A DNA stretch of 64,000 nt, from assembly GCA_965153455.1 (NCBI GenBank), contig OZ234495.1, forward strand, positions 25,602,875-25,666,874, given 5' to 3'. The position numbers and the translations under genes are program-made. Within the stretch, counting starts at the first letter, position 1, and every line of letters starts with the position of its first letter. Under the pieces are notes generated by a model. The model saw only the letters and a list, made by a program, of their open reading frames with translations. It was not told where the DNA came from and ran no database searches. Shown piece by piece: positions 24,401-36,355 of this stretch. Origin of the DNA: Sphagnum compactum (Eukaryota; Bryophyta; Sphagnopsida; Sphagnales).

Positions 24401-25610
24401 GATGTCCAAAGGCTTGGTTAAATGTTCTTAAACATTCGTTTTGAATGAAAACACATAGCAAAAAAGAAAAATCATTTTGCTACTTATGAATGGGTTCAAA
24501 ACTTCAACAAAAAGCACAAACCAAAAAACAATTTTAAAAACTCAATTCTCGTAATTACACAAAATAAATTGAAAAAAAGCTTAATTAGATAAAAAATACC
24601 ATGAAAAGAAAATTAAGTGAATATATTATCACAACTCATCTACAATACCATTTGTAATTAAATTACCCAATTCAATGTCCAATTTTTTAATGTACTTAAA
24701 TAATTTACCACAATGAAATGAAAAGTTAGAATAAAACCTAAACTATTGTAATTGTGATAAATAAATTACAATAATTGCTCTACCTTTAATATATGATCAC
24801 ACTTAAGTACCATAACTAATATAGAAAAATAACAACACTTAAACTACTATTTAGTGGAAAAGATTGCATTACCCTAGTAAGCTACCATAATTAAAGTATC
24901 ATCAAAGAAAAAAAGTTAACATTTACTTTCTGGCAATTGATCGACCTTAAATAAGTTGAAATTTTGCACTTTCATGTGACCAAATTAAAGAAGAATTACA
25001 TAAGAAATAAATTACCTTTATTATTATACATAAATGATTGTAAACAAAGAATTTTTGAAATTGAATTCAAGTAATAAATCTAATTATATTTTTTACTTCT
25101 ACATAAATTGTAGAACCCCATGGCCAAGGAAACGAACTTTGAATTAATCCAAGGTTATATGGTGTCAATTTGAAAATTCTATAATTAAATATAATTCATA
25201 TTGTATTGAAATATCCAAATATTATGATTCCACTTGCACTAAAGGCAATAGTACAGGTAAAATTAAATTAATCTTCCTAATTTATAATCATTCTAATTTT
25301 TCCAAATATTATCATAATTATTTTTATTTACTATCATTTTTTAAATGCAAAAGCTTATATTTAGCTTCACTTCAAAATGAAAGTTTTGTAAAATGCAAGT
25401 GAGAAAAGAAGTAAGAATAATGGTAAAGAAGGCAAAGGTTTCTCAATTTATAATTATTTTAATAATATAAAATTTACTATGAAAAAAAATGTAAATTTGT
25501 ACTCTAATAGTTAAATTCATTTTTAATTTTTAATGTTATGATCATTTAGCTTCAGAAACTTTCAAAAGGGTAAATGTAATGGAAAAGGAGGCAATCACAT
25601 GAAAAATGTA
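21480..25610. mobile_element. Large inverted-repeat element, arms ~1.1-1.3 kb
   Basis: The left arm (about 21480-22800) aligns with the reverse complement of the right arm (about 24430-25610). Paired landmarks are: CCTCCTTTGCCATTA (21490) with its diverged partner near 25590; GCAAGTGGAATCATAATA (21992) with 25215-25238; GGTCACATGCAAGTGC (22263) with 24970-24985; and GATAATATATTCACTTAA (22586) with 24614-24631. The order is colinear throughout and the arms differ at roughly one base in four or five. The central ~1.6 kb has short minus-strand open stretches (23752-23943, 24033-24257, 24273-24461) that I cannot assign. This fits a Mutator-like or foldback element with very long terminal inverted repeats, or two head-to-head insertions. 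Superfamily unresolved. Confidence 0.7.
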
Positions 25611-25689
25611 TATGATCATGGAATTTCGTTTTCATATCATAAGATGCAAATGTTTATGTTTCAATCTATGTTGAGGCCAAAAACCTGAG

Positions 25690-27595
25690 AAGACAGTTAA
25701 GCTTTTTCAAGAAATGCAACAATAGGCCATGATTCCTAACAGATTCACTTTTGTTCCAGTGGTCAAATGCATGTGCTAGTTTATGAGCACTTCAAGACTG
25801 CAGGAAGGCTCATGAACAGATAACTCAAATTGGATGTGAGGTGATGTCTTTGTGGGGACTAGCTTGATTTACATGTATGCAAAATGTTGAAACATGGAGG
25901 ATGCTGAGAGAAATTTCAACATGTCATCACCTGATGTGGCCTCTTGGAACACCATGATATTGGCATATGTGAAATGTGCAGAAGGACTGAAGGTACTTAA
26001 AGTATTTTGGACAAATGCAACATGAAGGTGTGCAGTCAGACTCTCTTACTTTTACATGGGTGCTGAATGCATGTGCCAACATAGGTGCACTTGAAGAGGG
26101 CAGGTGTGCTCATGAGCAGATCATTTGAAGTGGATGGGATTCAGATCTCTTTGTGGGTACCAGCTTGGTTGACATGTATGCAAAATGTGGGTGCACTGAG
26201 GATGCTGGGAGAGTGTTCAACAAGATGCCATCACGTGATACGGTCACTTGGAATACCATGATATTGGGACATGTAAAATGTGGGCAAGATCACAAGGCAC
26301 TGGAACTGTTTCCATGAATGCAACAGGAAGGTGTGCAGCTAGACTCTGCTACTTTTGGGGGTGCTGAATGCATGTGCCAGCATAGTTGCACTGAAAGAGG
26401 GCAGGCGGGCTCATGAGGAGATTGTTCAAAGTGGATGGGATTCAGATATTTTTGCGGCAAATAGCTTGGTTGACATGTATGCAAAATGTGGGAGCATGGC
26501 AGATGCTTGGAGAGTGTTCAACAAGATGTTATCACGTGATGTGGTCTCTTGGAATGCCATACTTCGAGGATGTGCCATGCATGGCCATGGTAAGGAAACT
26601 CTTCAACAGAAAGGATGTGTGAAGGTGGTGTGCAGCCAGATGATCTCACTTTTGTTTTTCTTCTGTCAGACTGTAGCCAAGCAGGTTTGGTGGATGAAGG
26701 CTTGTGCTGTTATGCTTCAATGTCACAGTTTACACGATTTGTGCAAAATTGGAACATTGCACATGCATGGTTGATCTTCTTGGCCATGCTGGCCGTTTTG
26801 AGGTGGTGAAGATGATCAAGCAAATGCCTGGTAAAACATATGCAACTGCATATAAGGCATTGTCGGGCACTCGCAGAATTCATGGTAATGTGGAGATGGG
26901 AGAAGGTGTTGCTAAATGAGCAGCTCTTTGTGGGGAGTTCCATTGTGGACATGTATGCAAAGTGTGTGAGTAGAGACCTGATGCTGTAAGAGTGTTCAAC
27001 AAGATGCCTTCACATGATATTTTGTCTTGGACTGGCATGGTTCAATGATGTTCCATGCATGGCCATGGTAAGAAGCTCTTGAACATTTTGAACAGCTGTG
27101 TTATAAAGGTGTAGAAGCACATAATGCTACTTTTATTTGTCCTGTCAGCTTATAGCCATGCAGGCCTGGTGGATGAACACTTCGGCTACTTTGATTCCAT
27201 GGGCTCAGTCTACAGTACATGATGACAGTTGAACACGACACTGCTTGACCTGCTTGGTTGTGCTGGCCATCTGCAAGCAGCAGAGGATATGATCAATTGA
27301 TGCCCTATGTGGAGGGCTTTGCTTGGTGCTTGCAGAATTCATGGTAATGTGGAGATGAAAGAAATGGTCACTAAACAAGTTCTTGAAGTGGACCTTGATA
27401 ATGCTTCAGGATAGGTACTGCTGGGAACTGGGTTCTGAGTGCAATTATTCAACAGCAGAGGATGGAGCACAAAGAAACAACCAGAAAGTGAATGATAAGG
27501 TGCATACATTTCTAGTCAATGATTAAAACCAACCCAAATGATTGAAATCCATGCAGCACTGACAAACGATGCAGGGTATGTTCCAGATATGAAGT
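25690..27595 (+). pseudogene. PLS-class pentatricopeptide repeat pseudogene
   Basis: Three ~300-bp units start near 25757, 26058 and 26360, each encoding a PLS triplet: NACAS...ALKEGRRAHEEIV, SLVDMYAKCGSMADAWRVF and RDVVSWNAIL. Part of the third is still open (26355-26610). C-terminal E-region features follow: AGLVDEG, a LDLLGHAGR segment and RIHGNVEMGEG. This tail is then repeated in decayed form near 27000-27420 (LDLLGCAGH, RIHGNVEMKE), ending with NDKVHTFLVND near 27500. No start codon, several in-frame stops and frameshifts, and no DYW motif, so it is broken. Intact relatives bind organellar RNA, mostly for C-to-U editing. Confidence 0.85.
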
Positions 27596-27599
27596 CTCT

Positions 27600-28220
27600 G
27601 GTACATGGTGTGGAGGGAGTGCTTGTACCTCAAGAATACTTGTGAAGGCAACAGCGTTCCCACCAAGTTCTTTCACCATTTTGGCCTGCAGTACTGGTCA
27701 ATCTCCAGTTTCAGTTACAGTCTGCAGCACAGTAGCCTTTGTTGTGAGCACAACTCCCAAGCTTCTCGTTGTATGCCCAGTCTTTCCCAACACAGCTAGA
27801 TTCTTAGCTCAGTTTTTGTATCCTGATATGGTTTGAAAGGTTCCATGTTTTCCTCAGGGCAGTGCTTCTCTTTAGGCATGTGGCGTTCGAGCTCCAGATG
27901 TGAATGCTTTTGTCATTCTGTGGAAAACTTTAAAAAGATTTGCAGCCTTCTTAAAGACTCTGTGCCTCTGGGTGGCATGCTTCTTCCTGAGCACGTTCAC
28001 AGCTGGTCTACACTACTTGAGGCTAGATTGTTGGGGTTGAAGCTTCTGCAGTATAAGTCACTTCTCTTTGCAGTCTCACTTTTTCTCAAGACATTCTACA
28101 AGGAATTTCCCGTCCACCCTTCTCCTTGAGGTTAAATGTATGTGTTAAATTGCCTTGGAGACTCATGAAGTAGATGTACTTTTTCTTTCACAAAAGTAGG
28201 AAGGCATGTCTCCCTACAAA
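27600..28220. other. Unassigned DNA between PPR pseudogene and PEX5
   Basis: Moderate GC. The minus strand at about 27630-27805 reads as a protein-like stretch (NLAVLGKTGHTTRSLGVVL, then AKMVKELGGNAVAFTS) with one internal TGA where TGG would encode Trp, ending at a possible GAG|GTACAA donor. It could be a pseudo-exon. Family not recognised. Confidence 0.3.
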
Positions 28221-28225
28221 CTCAA

Positions 28226-28231
28226 TTTATT
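28226..28231 (-). terminator. Possible PEX5 polyadenylation signal
   Basis: AATAAA on the minus strand, about 300 nt after the PEX5 stop codon. Position fits a plant 3' UTR; not otherwise supported. Confidence 0.35.
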
Positions 28232-28531
28232 TGCATCATCCTTGACACAAGAACCTTCAATGAATTACCAGACTGATGGAACTGCTTGAAAATCAGCTGA
28301 AGCCAACAACACCACACAAATTCTCAATCCAAGACACTAGTGCAAGATGATGAAATGCTTTGTTAGTCAGCATAAAAGAACAAGCCACTGCGCAGAAGAA
28401 TGTTGAACTGCAATGCTTATGCAATGCAGAACATTAACAGTAATTTTTTTGCTGAAGTTGGTAACACCAAACATCTGACAAATTTGTGTGCAGAAAGGTG
28501 TTATGGGCTACAGCTGATGTGTGGCAATGAA

Positions 28532-31500
28532 TTAAAGTGGATATTCCTTCTGCAGAGCTTCCAGGTCTCGCCTTTCACACGCATCCATCAAGTCAGGCCG
28601 TGATGCACAACTGCAACATATATACAAACATCAGATGAGGCATATAATCACAGAAAGGGGGAAATGTGTACAAGTAGGGGTCAAAATAACGAGTCAGGTG
28701 TCTTAACATTCCCATGCATGCAGTGATTCTGGGTAATAAGAGAACAAAAATTGTGGAGTGCTATTTGAAGACATCTATGCGATTGCAGAGAAAACTCCAC
28801 AATGCTTTGTACTTTCCAGACGAGGCATTTACCTGAGTGAAATACGCAGGTATTGCCAAGCATTATCTGCTTTTGGATTCATTGCCAAGGCCCGAACATA
28901 ATATCGAATAGACTCTTCATAGTGACCCTGCCACCATGCAATTTTGTGCACAGAATAAGTAAAGACGAACAAGGTGGATTCCTTTCATTGTATTGAAGAT
29001 TGAGTTCAGTAACAAGCACAAACTCCCTTGTTTTACAGATGAGAGACTGAAGTGATGTACCTGATTGGCATAGCCAATGCCCATATTAGACCATGCTCGC
29101 ACGTAGTTAGGTTTTAGATCCAGTGCCTGCAGCATAATTTCAGAAAACCTGGTCAAACTCACTGGGAGATGCCAGACACCCCTCTGTTTAGGTCAACACC
29201 ATCAGATAATGACCTAAAACTCCCAGCATGAAGATGTGTACTGGATCTGACATCCAATCCAGACACAAAAGTGCCAGAAGAATAATCCTGGCAGGAAAAA
29301 CAATAAGGACTTTATGTTTGAGGGATCCACCTCTTGGTAGGCATAAATAGCATCGGCACTACGAGCACTGTTCGCCTGAGTGGCACCAAGCTTGTTCCAT
29401 AGGGAGTAATCACGAGGCTTTAGTTGTAGGGCTGTTTGAAACGATGCAATTGCCTTATCATAGTCCCGTGAGAGATTGTAAAGCACTCCTAACACTGTGT
29501 GCACATCTCCATCCTCTGGAGCCATTTGCGCTGCCTCATTGAACAGATTAGCAACCTACATAAAAGTCAATTTGAGGTCACCTGTCCTCATCAGTTCCCA
29601 TCCCCACAATGAAAAACAAGATAGGCTACCCAATGATTACGTTTATTGGACAACATTCACCATATTGATAGGAGCAACCAAAAATCAGATACAAATTGAA
29701 CTTTTGCAATCTAGCTCATCCAAAATGGAGGCAGTTCCAAGACAACAATTGAGCATTCTCACCTCTGCATGGTTAAGGCGATCCACAACATCATGAGCAA
29801 CCAGCATCCCATACTTGGGATGGTGCTGTAACCATCCTCTCAAATAACGCAAAGCTTCTTGCTGCTCCAATTCTGCTTACACAACATATTGCTCTCAGCC
29901 ATTTCCATCAGCTAAGAACTCACTTTTCACACACTTCATGGTCAGCATCACAGCACATGCCAATAAGCTCTGAGAATGGGAACAGGGATGACCACAGATG
30001 TGTGAATGATAGAGCTAGAAAGAGAAAGTACTTCTGTTGTGCTTGGCCATTTGCTTACAAGCATAAGACCCCATGAAACAAATAAGCCTTCTGGAGAGCC
30101 TTTTGTGAAGTTTGCACTGACCACAGTAGTGAGAGAGTTATTTGACTTCATAAGACTTTGAATGCCTTAGGTTTGTGAGTCCCTGCCACCATCTTGCAGG
30201 GAGAAAATGTCCATTGATAGCTAACAGAGCCAGCAAGTGAAGAGAGCAGAGAGAAGGATGAAGAGACATACCATTGGTGTGGCTGACTCCAAGGGCAAGC
30301 AGGACCTCTAAGTTTGAAGGATCAGCATCCCTTGCTTTTACCATAGAAGCAATTGCCTTCACCCCACCAGAACCCCGCAAATGAGACCTCATAAACTATA
30401 TGAAAAATAGCTTTAAAAAAAGTGCTGCACAGAAACTGGAAATGCCCAAGCACAGCAGCATATCCTACTTTGAGTCAGATTCACAATGATTGCCATCACT
30501 GACTCTCATAACTTTGTAATTGTCAAGTAGAAATAGGGGAATTTTGTAATGTACTCTCATAAATAAACAGAAGATACAACTAGACAGGAACTAAGATAAA
30601 ATCATGAAGGTAACACACCTGGCGATCATCATCATTCTCAGCATGTGTGATGCCCAGTAAGCGCCATCCTTCAGAATTGTCAGGGTTCTTCAGCACCTCA
30701 GCTTCCAAGGCCAGAACAGCCTCACTAAGTAATCCTCTCCTAAATAGGTCCTGGCCCTCCTTCAGAGGATTGGGATGACCCACATATGGATTTTGATCTG
30801 CAAATTGGTATACAAACCTAGATGATGCTGGTACCCTCTGCTCCCCCTTCACTTGCTCCTCCACAAATCTGCAATAAATGAAAGTTATTAGTAAACCCTG
30901 CTTAGTAAGTCACCAAGTCAAGTGAACAGTCTCAGATTAAAGAACCACAACCAAAGCACTAAAACTGAACCATTTGAATATTTATGGCCGTTCCTGACAC
31001 AACTCTGGCATTTGAGATGTCCAACAACTTCAACAAGGAATGGGAACCTTAAGAATGAATGACACTGATACAGCAAATCATCATCTAAAGGCTGTGATGA
31101 CATCAGGAGAGGGGGGCCTACTTGTCATATGATTCTAACCAACTAGTGTTTGATTCATCACCAAAGGCACCCTTAGCCACTTGGTCCCCAAACTCATCAG
31201 CCCAATCTCTCACTCCCAGCCTAGAAAACTCATCAACCCAGTCATCACTGGTTGACACAGCCTCATGCCTTGTCCTCCCAAAATCTTCAGCCCAAGTGTC
31301 CCCACGATGCATATGCTGCAAAAGCAAGAAATAACAGTCTTACAAATGTCCTTCAGTTCAAAGGAGGGAGTAAACTGGATAGGTTTCCACTATTGGCCTA
31401 CCAACCAAGGTCTCACTTTGGATGATCACTTGGATCAAATGTTAGCACCCATAGCCCACAGTCATCCATAGAGTGCAAACTGAGAAACTCAATTACCAAT

Positions 31501-34500
31501 AATTTATTTGGCTCCCACAACAATCATGAGCGAATGAATAGCAGTGATACTATTTAAGACTCATTAAGCAGAAGAGAGAAATGAAACCTCTCCAGCTGTG
31601 AATTCAGCAGCCCAGGTTTCTGGTGGGGCAGTATGTTGCTGTTGAAACTCATCGGCCCAACTGTTGGATAGCTGATTGGCAACACCAGGCTTCACCTGGT
31701 TGTCATCGACTATAAGTTCCCCTCGGCTCATCTTCGACACAAATTGTAAGAACTTCGAATTCTGTTACAAGGAAAAACATGAGTAGTTGGTGCAAGGAAA
31801 CTTGTGCCTTTAGCACAATCAAGGATACACAAGTAAATATAGCCACTTAGTCAGATTGGCCCTCCTGATTAGTTCTAAAAAAGATACCCTTATATTGGAA
31901 ACCTTGCCATCAAGACTCACCTGAAACTTGGGATCTTGATTCTGCGAGAGAGTTTGGACAAGAGCATGGGTTGGCTCCATTGCATTCAAGTTGCCCATTC
32001 CCCCATGACCAAACCGTGCCCTTGCTGCTATCTGACCTTGTTGCTGAAAACACACAGCAACATAAGCATGTCAGTTACCAGAAAAGACTTGAACACTGGA
32101 GCTGGTGTGACTTAAGTCTCCTTCTCTGCCATAGGTACTGCCTATTCTGAGGTGTGCTATAGTTTGGTTGCAGCACCAGGATTCCTGGGAACTCAATTAT
32201 CACAGTCCTTTATTCTGGGCCAAGGTGCTTTATTTAGCTTTCAGATAGAAGCTAATGCACCAGCACCAAATCAATTGCAATTTCCACATTAGTTTCACAA
32301 TAAGATCCATTGCTTCATGGACATATTTTCACTTTCCGCAATGCTCTTCCTGATAAACTAGGGAATCGTGCTGAAAGATTGACCCTCCAAACAGACCCAC
32401 GCATAGGACTATGACCAAGGCAAAGCTGTTCAGCAGAGGAATGATCTTCAGCCTGGAAAGCAATAGAGAAGATACTTCAAAATGTGTCTGACAACCCTCA
32501 TGGTAGGATAAGAACTCTGAGAAAACAAGTAGACATTTGGCCACCAGAACTCTGTTGTGTCGATCAACTTTCTGCAGCAAAGTTTCTGTAGTTGACCAAG
32601 CACAACCCTAAAACTTGTTTAGTTTTGTCTAGTCCAGTTTAAGAGGAAAGAGTGACCAAATCTGTTTCAGCTGATACTAACAATAGTTATTCCTTCTTCA
32701 TGTGTTGGCCTGTTTGATCATGACTGAGAATGCTCAAATGTGAAAAAGGACCTGCTGAAATTGTTGAGCCCATTGATCACCATCATGCTGATTGTGGAAC
32801 TCATCTACCCAGCTAGGTGCTGTTTGGGGACCATATTGACTTTGAAAATCATCAGCCCACTGGTCTGGGAGAGAAACAAGGGGTCGGTGTCCAATCTGTC
32901 TTTGCTGCACAGGAGTGCTCTGAGCATAACCCTCCTTCCATAACTGCTCAAACTCTGACAGCTGGCCAGCTAATGGCCCCTGAGTTCGAAGATTGCCTTC
33001 TATGTCCAATGATTGCAATAGGGCATTCACCTGTTACACACAGATGCCATCTTACTGAAGGGATAGAGCGGTATTTATCTATGAGATTGCAAAGGAAACT
33101 CTACAAATGCACTTTGAAGGCAACCGTTGTGACAGCTTCAGCAAAACAAAACAAACACAAAAAGAATGAGTGCAGTCATAACCTTGTGTGTCACTCACAA
33201 AGTATCGGACCATCACCTTCATCATGAATGGCAGGAACTAGCTGCCCTTAATCCCCATTGACTTCATCAGCTCTCAGTAGTGGGTGCAGATAAGTATATA
33301 ACAATCTGTGTCCTGAGTTTCTGTTGCATTTCCAGAGGTGATGAGGAGACTTGGTCATTATGTCAGCTAGCACCCAAGAGACATGGCTAACAAAGGAAGT
33401 CAATAGTATCCTCATTCAAGTTGCAACAAGGTTGCGAATGTAAGCTTCATTTCATTTTAGCAGGTTTCTATAAAAGCAAGCATCTAAGCCTAAAGCACAG
33501 AGAGACAAAAATATAGGGTAGTGTTTGGTCCTCCTGCACCCTGAATGCATAATGATATGACATTGATGACAAAGTCCTTCAACACTTTCCTGCAACAGTC
33601 AAGTTAGCATTACTCACTGGATTGCTAGTCCAGTGGTTTTTTGGACATCTTTTGCAAGTTGGCCACAATTATGGGCAATGGAAGTTTCAAGCTATGACCT
33701 GCAGGTCACTGTGGTACATTTGAAGTGTCATATACACCAAAACCTGGAGTTTTCTTACAACTGGAAGCAGAGGATAGCAAATACCTGGGAATCCGCAAAA
33801 GCATCACCCTTGTCAGCAAAGATATGGCGCCCCATGATACTGCTACGGTCACGGATGCGGCTTTTGTCTGCATGTGATAGGCCGAGCTCTGGCAGTCTGA
33901 CAGCAGGGAAAGGTGCATTGGTGCGACTGCTGTCCACAAAGGAGCGAAGAAACCCTGAAAGGACATGCTGTGGTGGAGCTGCATTTACAAATGAAAATAA
34001 GCAAAGAAATCTCAATGGTCACACTAAGTGCGACAGAGCAACATCAAGAAAGACAGGCTCAAAGTAAGCAATAAAAACTCACTGAATACTTTCATTATCT
34101 GAATGTCCAAAAGCTCACCTCTTAAGGAATATTAGTGCAATGGCATGTACCAGCATGCAAAGTCACTGCCAGATTCCAAAATGCTTAAAATTACAGAACT
34201 GAGCAAGGAGGCCAAAAAGGAGGTAAGTGTATTTACAAGTCACTGACCATCAAAAACAGGTGGAACATTGGAAGTGCCAGGCTCTTGTCCATAAATGCTC
34301 TCAAATTCCCGAAAAAGAGCAACTTCATTATGTCGAGGAAGCCCAGGTAGTTGGGGAGGTGGCAACTGCCTATCAAGAGCCTGGTTCCAAGCATCCACAA
34401 ACTCTCGAGCGTCACCATCCTGAAATCTCCCTAGAAACTCTGGTGGTACCTGCAGACAAAAACACTCATCATGCATGAGCCCAAATGTCTACAATTCAGC

Positions 34501-35388
34501 TTCACAGTATGTCAGCTAGAATCAACTACACAAATGAAATCACTGACTTTTCTGAAACCTATAATTTCAAAGCCATCCTGATAATTGAGTCACCAGGATG
34601 GGAAATCGGGAACCCTAACACGGAGTTCCAGTTAGTCAATCCTGAAAACCATGACACTCAGAACCCTCAAATTCTCTGTAGTGATGCTCACTATCATGCA
34701 CAGTGTGCACACCAGAAAATGAAATTGCAAAGAGGATTAAAGATAAGCATTTTGCAGTGTAGCTTTGAAAAACCCTAATGAATGCATAAATACAGATTTG
34801 ACACGCCCCTTATCTTATGCCCTGAACTTCGAGCATCAGCTACATGTCTACAACAGAGAAATAATTTCTATCGTTAGGATGCTTGCAAATTTGAGTGTCA
34901 CCGCCAAAAAGACGAGCTCTGGCAAGAAAAACATACTTGAGCTTGGGAGCCCTGGCCGGAGTCGAGCTCAGAGCCAGGTAGAGATGTGAGAGGCCCTGTT
35001 GGTCCGAACTGCGGTCCGTTCTGTTGCCCTAAGCCTGTCAATCCGGGCATCTCCCTAAGCCGCTCCTGTTCATATTAAACCTATGTCAACAAACAATTAC
35101 CAAAGAGAAAAGAAAAGCATCTCTCACATCCAAAAACAGATCCGCTTGCACTCCGCTCGAAGACCGAAAAGCTAATGCTGATGCAAAAAGAGGAAACCGC
35201 AAAAACAAAAACAAAAAAAACTAGAGAAACAAACACTTGGTGGACAGAGGTAGTAAACGAGCCTGGGTTTTGGACGCTGATCCCAGGATAGAATCAGCAA
35301 ATCCTCCCAAGGGATTAGACGAAGATGAGCCATCGTTACCCGGCACCGCGCAGCCGGATCCTCCCATCACCAGATCACGCAACGCCAT
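28532..35388 (-). CDS. PEX5: Peroxisomal targeting signal 1 receptor PEX5
   Basis: Fifteen exons join in phase: 35388-35263, 35065-34937, 34449-34248, 33978-33785, 33030-32752, 32043-31921, 31761-31588, 31315-31122, 30868-30619, 30356-30272, 29872-29763, 29555-29331, 29126-29061, 28927-28833, 28610-28532, for about 776 aa (Arabidopsis about 728). PEX5 is the cycling cytosolic receptor that carries PTS1 cargo to the peroxisome. Visible features are Cys13 near the N-terminus (the conserved ubiquitinated Cys), a PEX7-binding-like segment in exon 4 (DKSRIRDRSSIMGRH, about residues 185-205), and nine W-x3-F/Y docking motifs (WADDF, WVDEF, WAQQF, WADEF, WAAEF, WAEDF, WVDEF, WADEF, WLESY) in exons 5, 7 and 8. 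The TPR domain runs from about residue 470 to near the C-terminus (LKPRDYSLWNKLGATQANS, LKPNYVRAWSNMG, NPKADNAWQYLR), ending KEYPL. Intron 1 has a GC donor; the others are GT-AG. Confidence 0.95.
35066..35262 (-). other. PEX5: GC-AG intron 1 of PEX5
   Basis: The only in-frame join between ...SASKTQ and ERLREMPG, the junction expected from plant PEX5, uses donor CAG|GCTCGT and acceptor AACAG|GAG. The nearest GT donor, 4 nt downstream, would give an early stop with each nearby acceptor I tried. Confidence 0.65.
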
Positions 35389-35635
35389 CGTGCCCCAGGT
35401 TCCTCTTCCCTTCCCCTCACGTCCACCACCGTCCTCTCCAAGCTTACTAATTTTCACACAACACAATTAAAAAACAACAGCACCAACGAGACTCTACTCC
35501 TCTCTTAACCACTTCGTCGTCGAGCGAACAACGAAGCAATTGCAAGAAGAAGAAGAGAAAAGAAACATCAACAGCAACAATTCCCTCACAAAGCACAAAA
35601 CTCTCAAGGAAGTCTACGCAAAACACAAAACAGAA
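35389..35635 (-). promoter_or_regulatory. PEX5: PEX5 5' leader and proximal promoter region
   Basis: GC-richer sequence directly upstream of the PEX5 ATG, with pyrimidine-rich and CAACA-rich words. The transcription start cannot be placed by eye. Confidence 0.4.
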
Positions 35636-35805
35636 ATTTCATGGATTTGGATGAATACATGATGTACTTGGATGCTAATCACCATGTATTATATAGCATT
35701 AATTTCATGGCTTTGGATGAATACCAGATGTACTTGGATGATAATCACCATGCATTTTATAGCATCCATTTCATGGCTTTGGATGAATACATGTACTTGG
35801 ATTAG
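35636..35805 (+). repeat. 66-bp tandem repeat, 2.5 copies, with small ORF
   Basis: Units start at 35636, 35702 and 35768, exactly 66 bp apart, each with ATTTCATGG, TTTGGATGAATAC and TGTACTTGGAT. The third unit has a 3-bp deletion and is truncated. Since 66 is a multiple of three, an ATG frame at 35641-35805 stays open for 54 codons and encodes a 22-residue repeat (MALDEYQMYLDDNHHAFYS in unit 2). It lies about 250 bp upstream of PEX5 in the opposite direction. No family recognised; coding status unproven. Confidence 0.7.
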
Positions 35806-35939
35806 GATCACCACTTTATTCTATGTGTATGGCATGTGCTTAAACCATGCATGGGTTGTCTTGATCCTTATGCCATCATGCATCCATCCACAGTGGCACC
35901 GAGCATAACATGGATGGTTATCTATCTATGAAGCAAAGT

Positions 35940-36355
35940 AGTTTGTTTTGTACCGATGAGATCCACCCAACCGGGATGCTTCAGATTGTGTTCTTGGTCT
36001 CTTTGGGAAAGCTCTTGAGGAGAAGGGGTGCATCAGGCTTGGTTTCATGGTGTTTGGACTTTTGTGGTGTAGAAGTTCTTGAATATTGAATGATTTCTTC
36101 ACTGAAAATTAAATTAAATCGTAGCTGAAAATTTTGGAGGATTTGGATTGTGCCGTTGGTGTTGTTGGAAAGATCTCGATGAGAAGGATTTAATGGAATT
36201 TATTTGGGAAGATTTGGATTCAGAATGTGGGAGATATTGATTTTTAAGTGATTTCTGCCGCTGAAAATTCAAAACAATTCCCAAAAATCAGGTTTTGAAG
36301 GAAAAATCAGTTGAGGATGTGGTAAGACTTGGGCCGACAGCACAGGCCACACTAG
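35940..36355 (+). repeat. Dimeric repeat family, copy 4
   Basis: The best preserved copy of the family in the 6.75-8.42 kb cluster: half A near 36002 (TTTGGGAAAGCTCTTGAGG), half B near 36174 (GTTGGAAAGATCTCGATGAG), about 172 bp apart. Shared words are TTGAATATTGAATGATTTC, GTGGGAGATATTGATTTTTA and the end ACTTGGGCCGACAGCAC followed by CCACACTAG. It lies 5' of PEX5. Confidence 0.7.

Noticed and set aside
33633-34067. 144-codon plus-strand open frame
   Set aside because: Antisense to PEX5 exon 4 and its introns; the minus-strand exon has clear homology.
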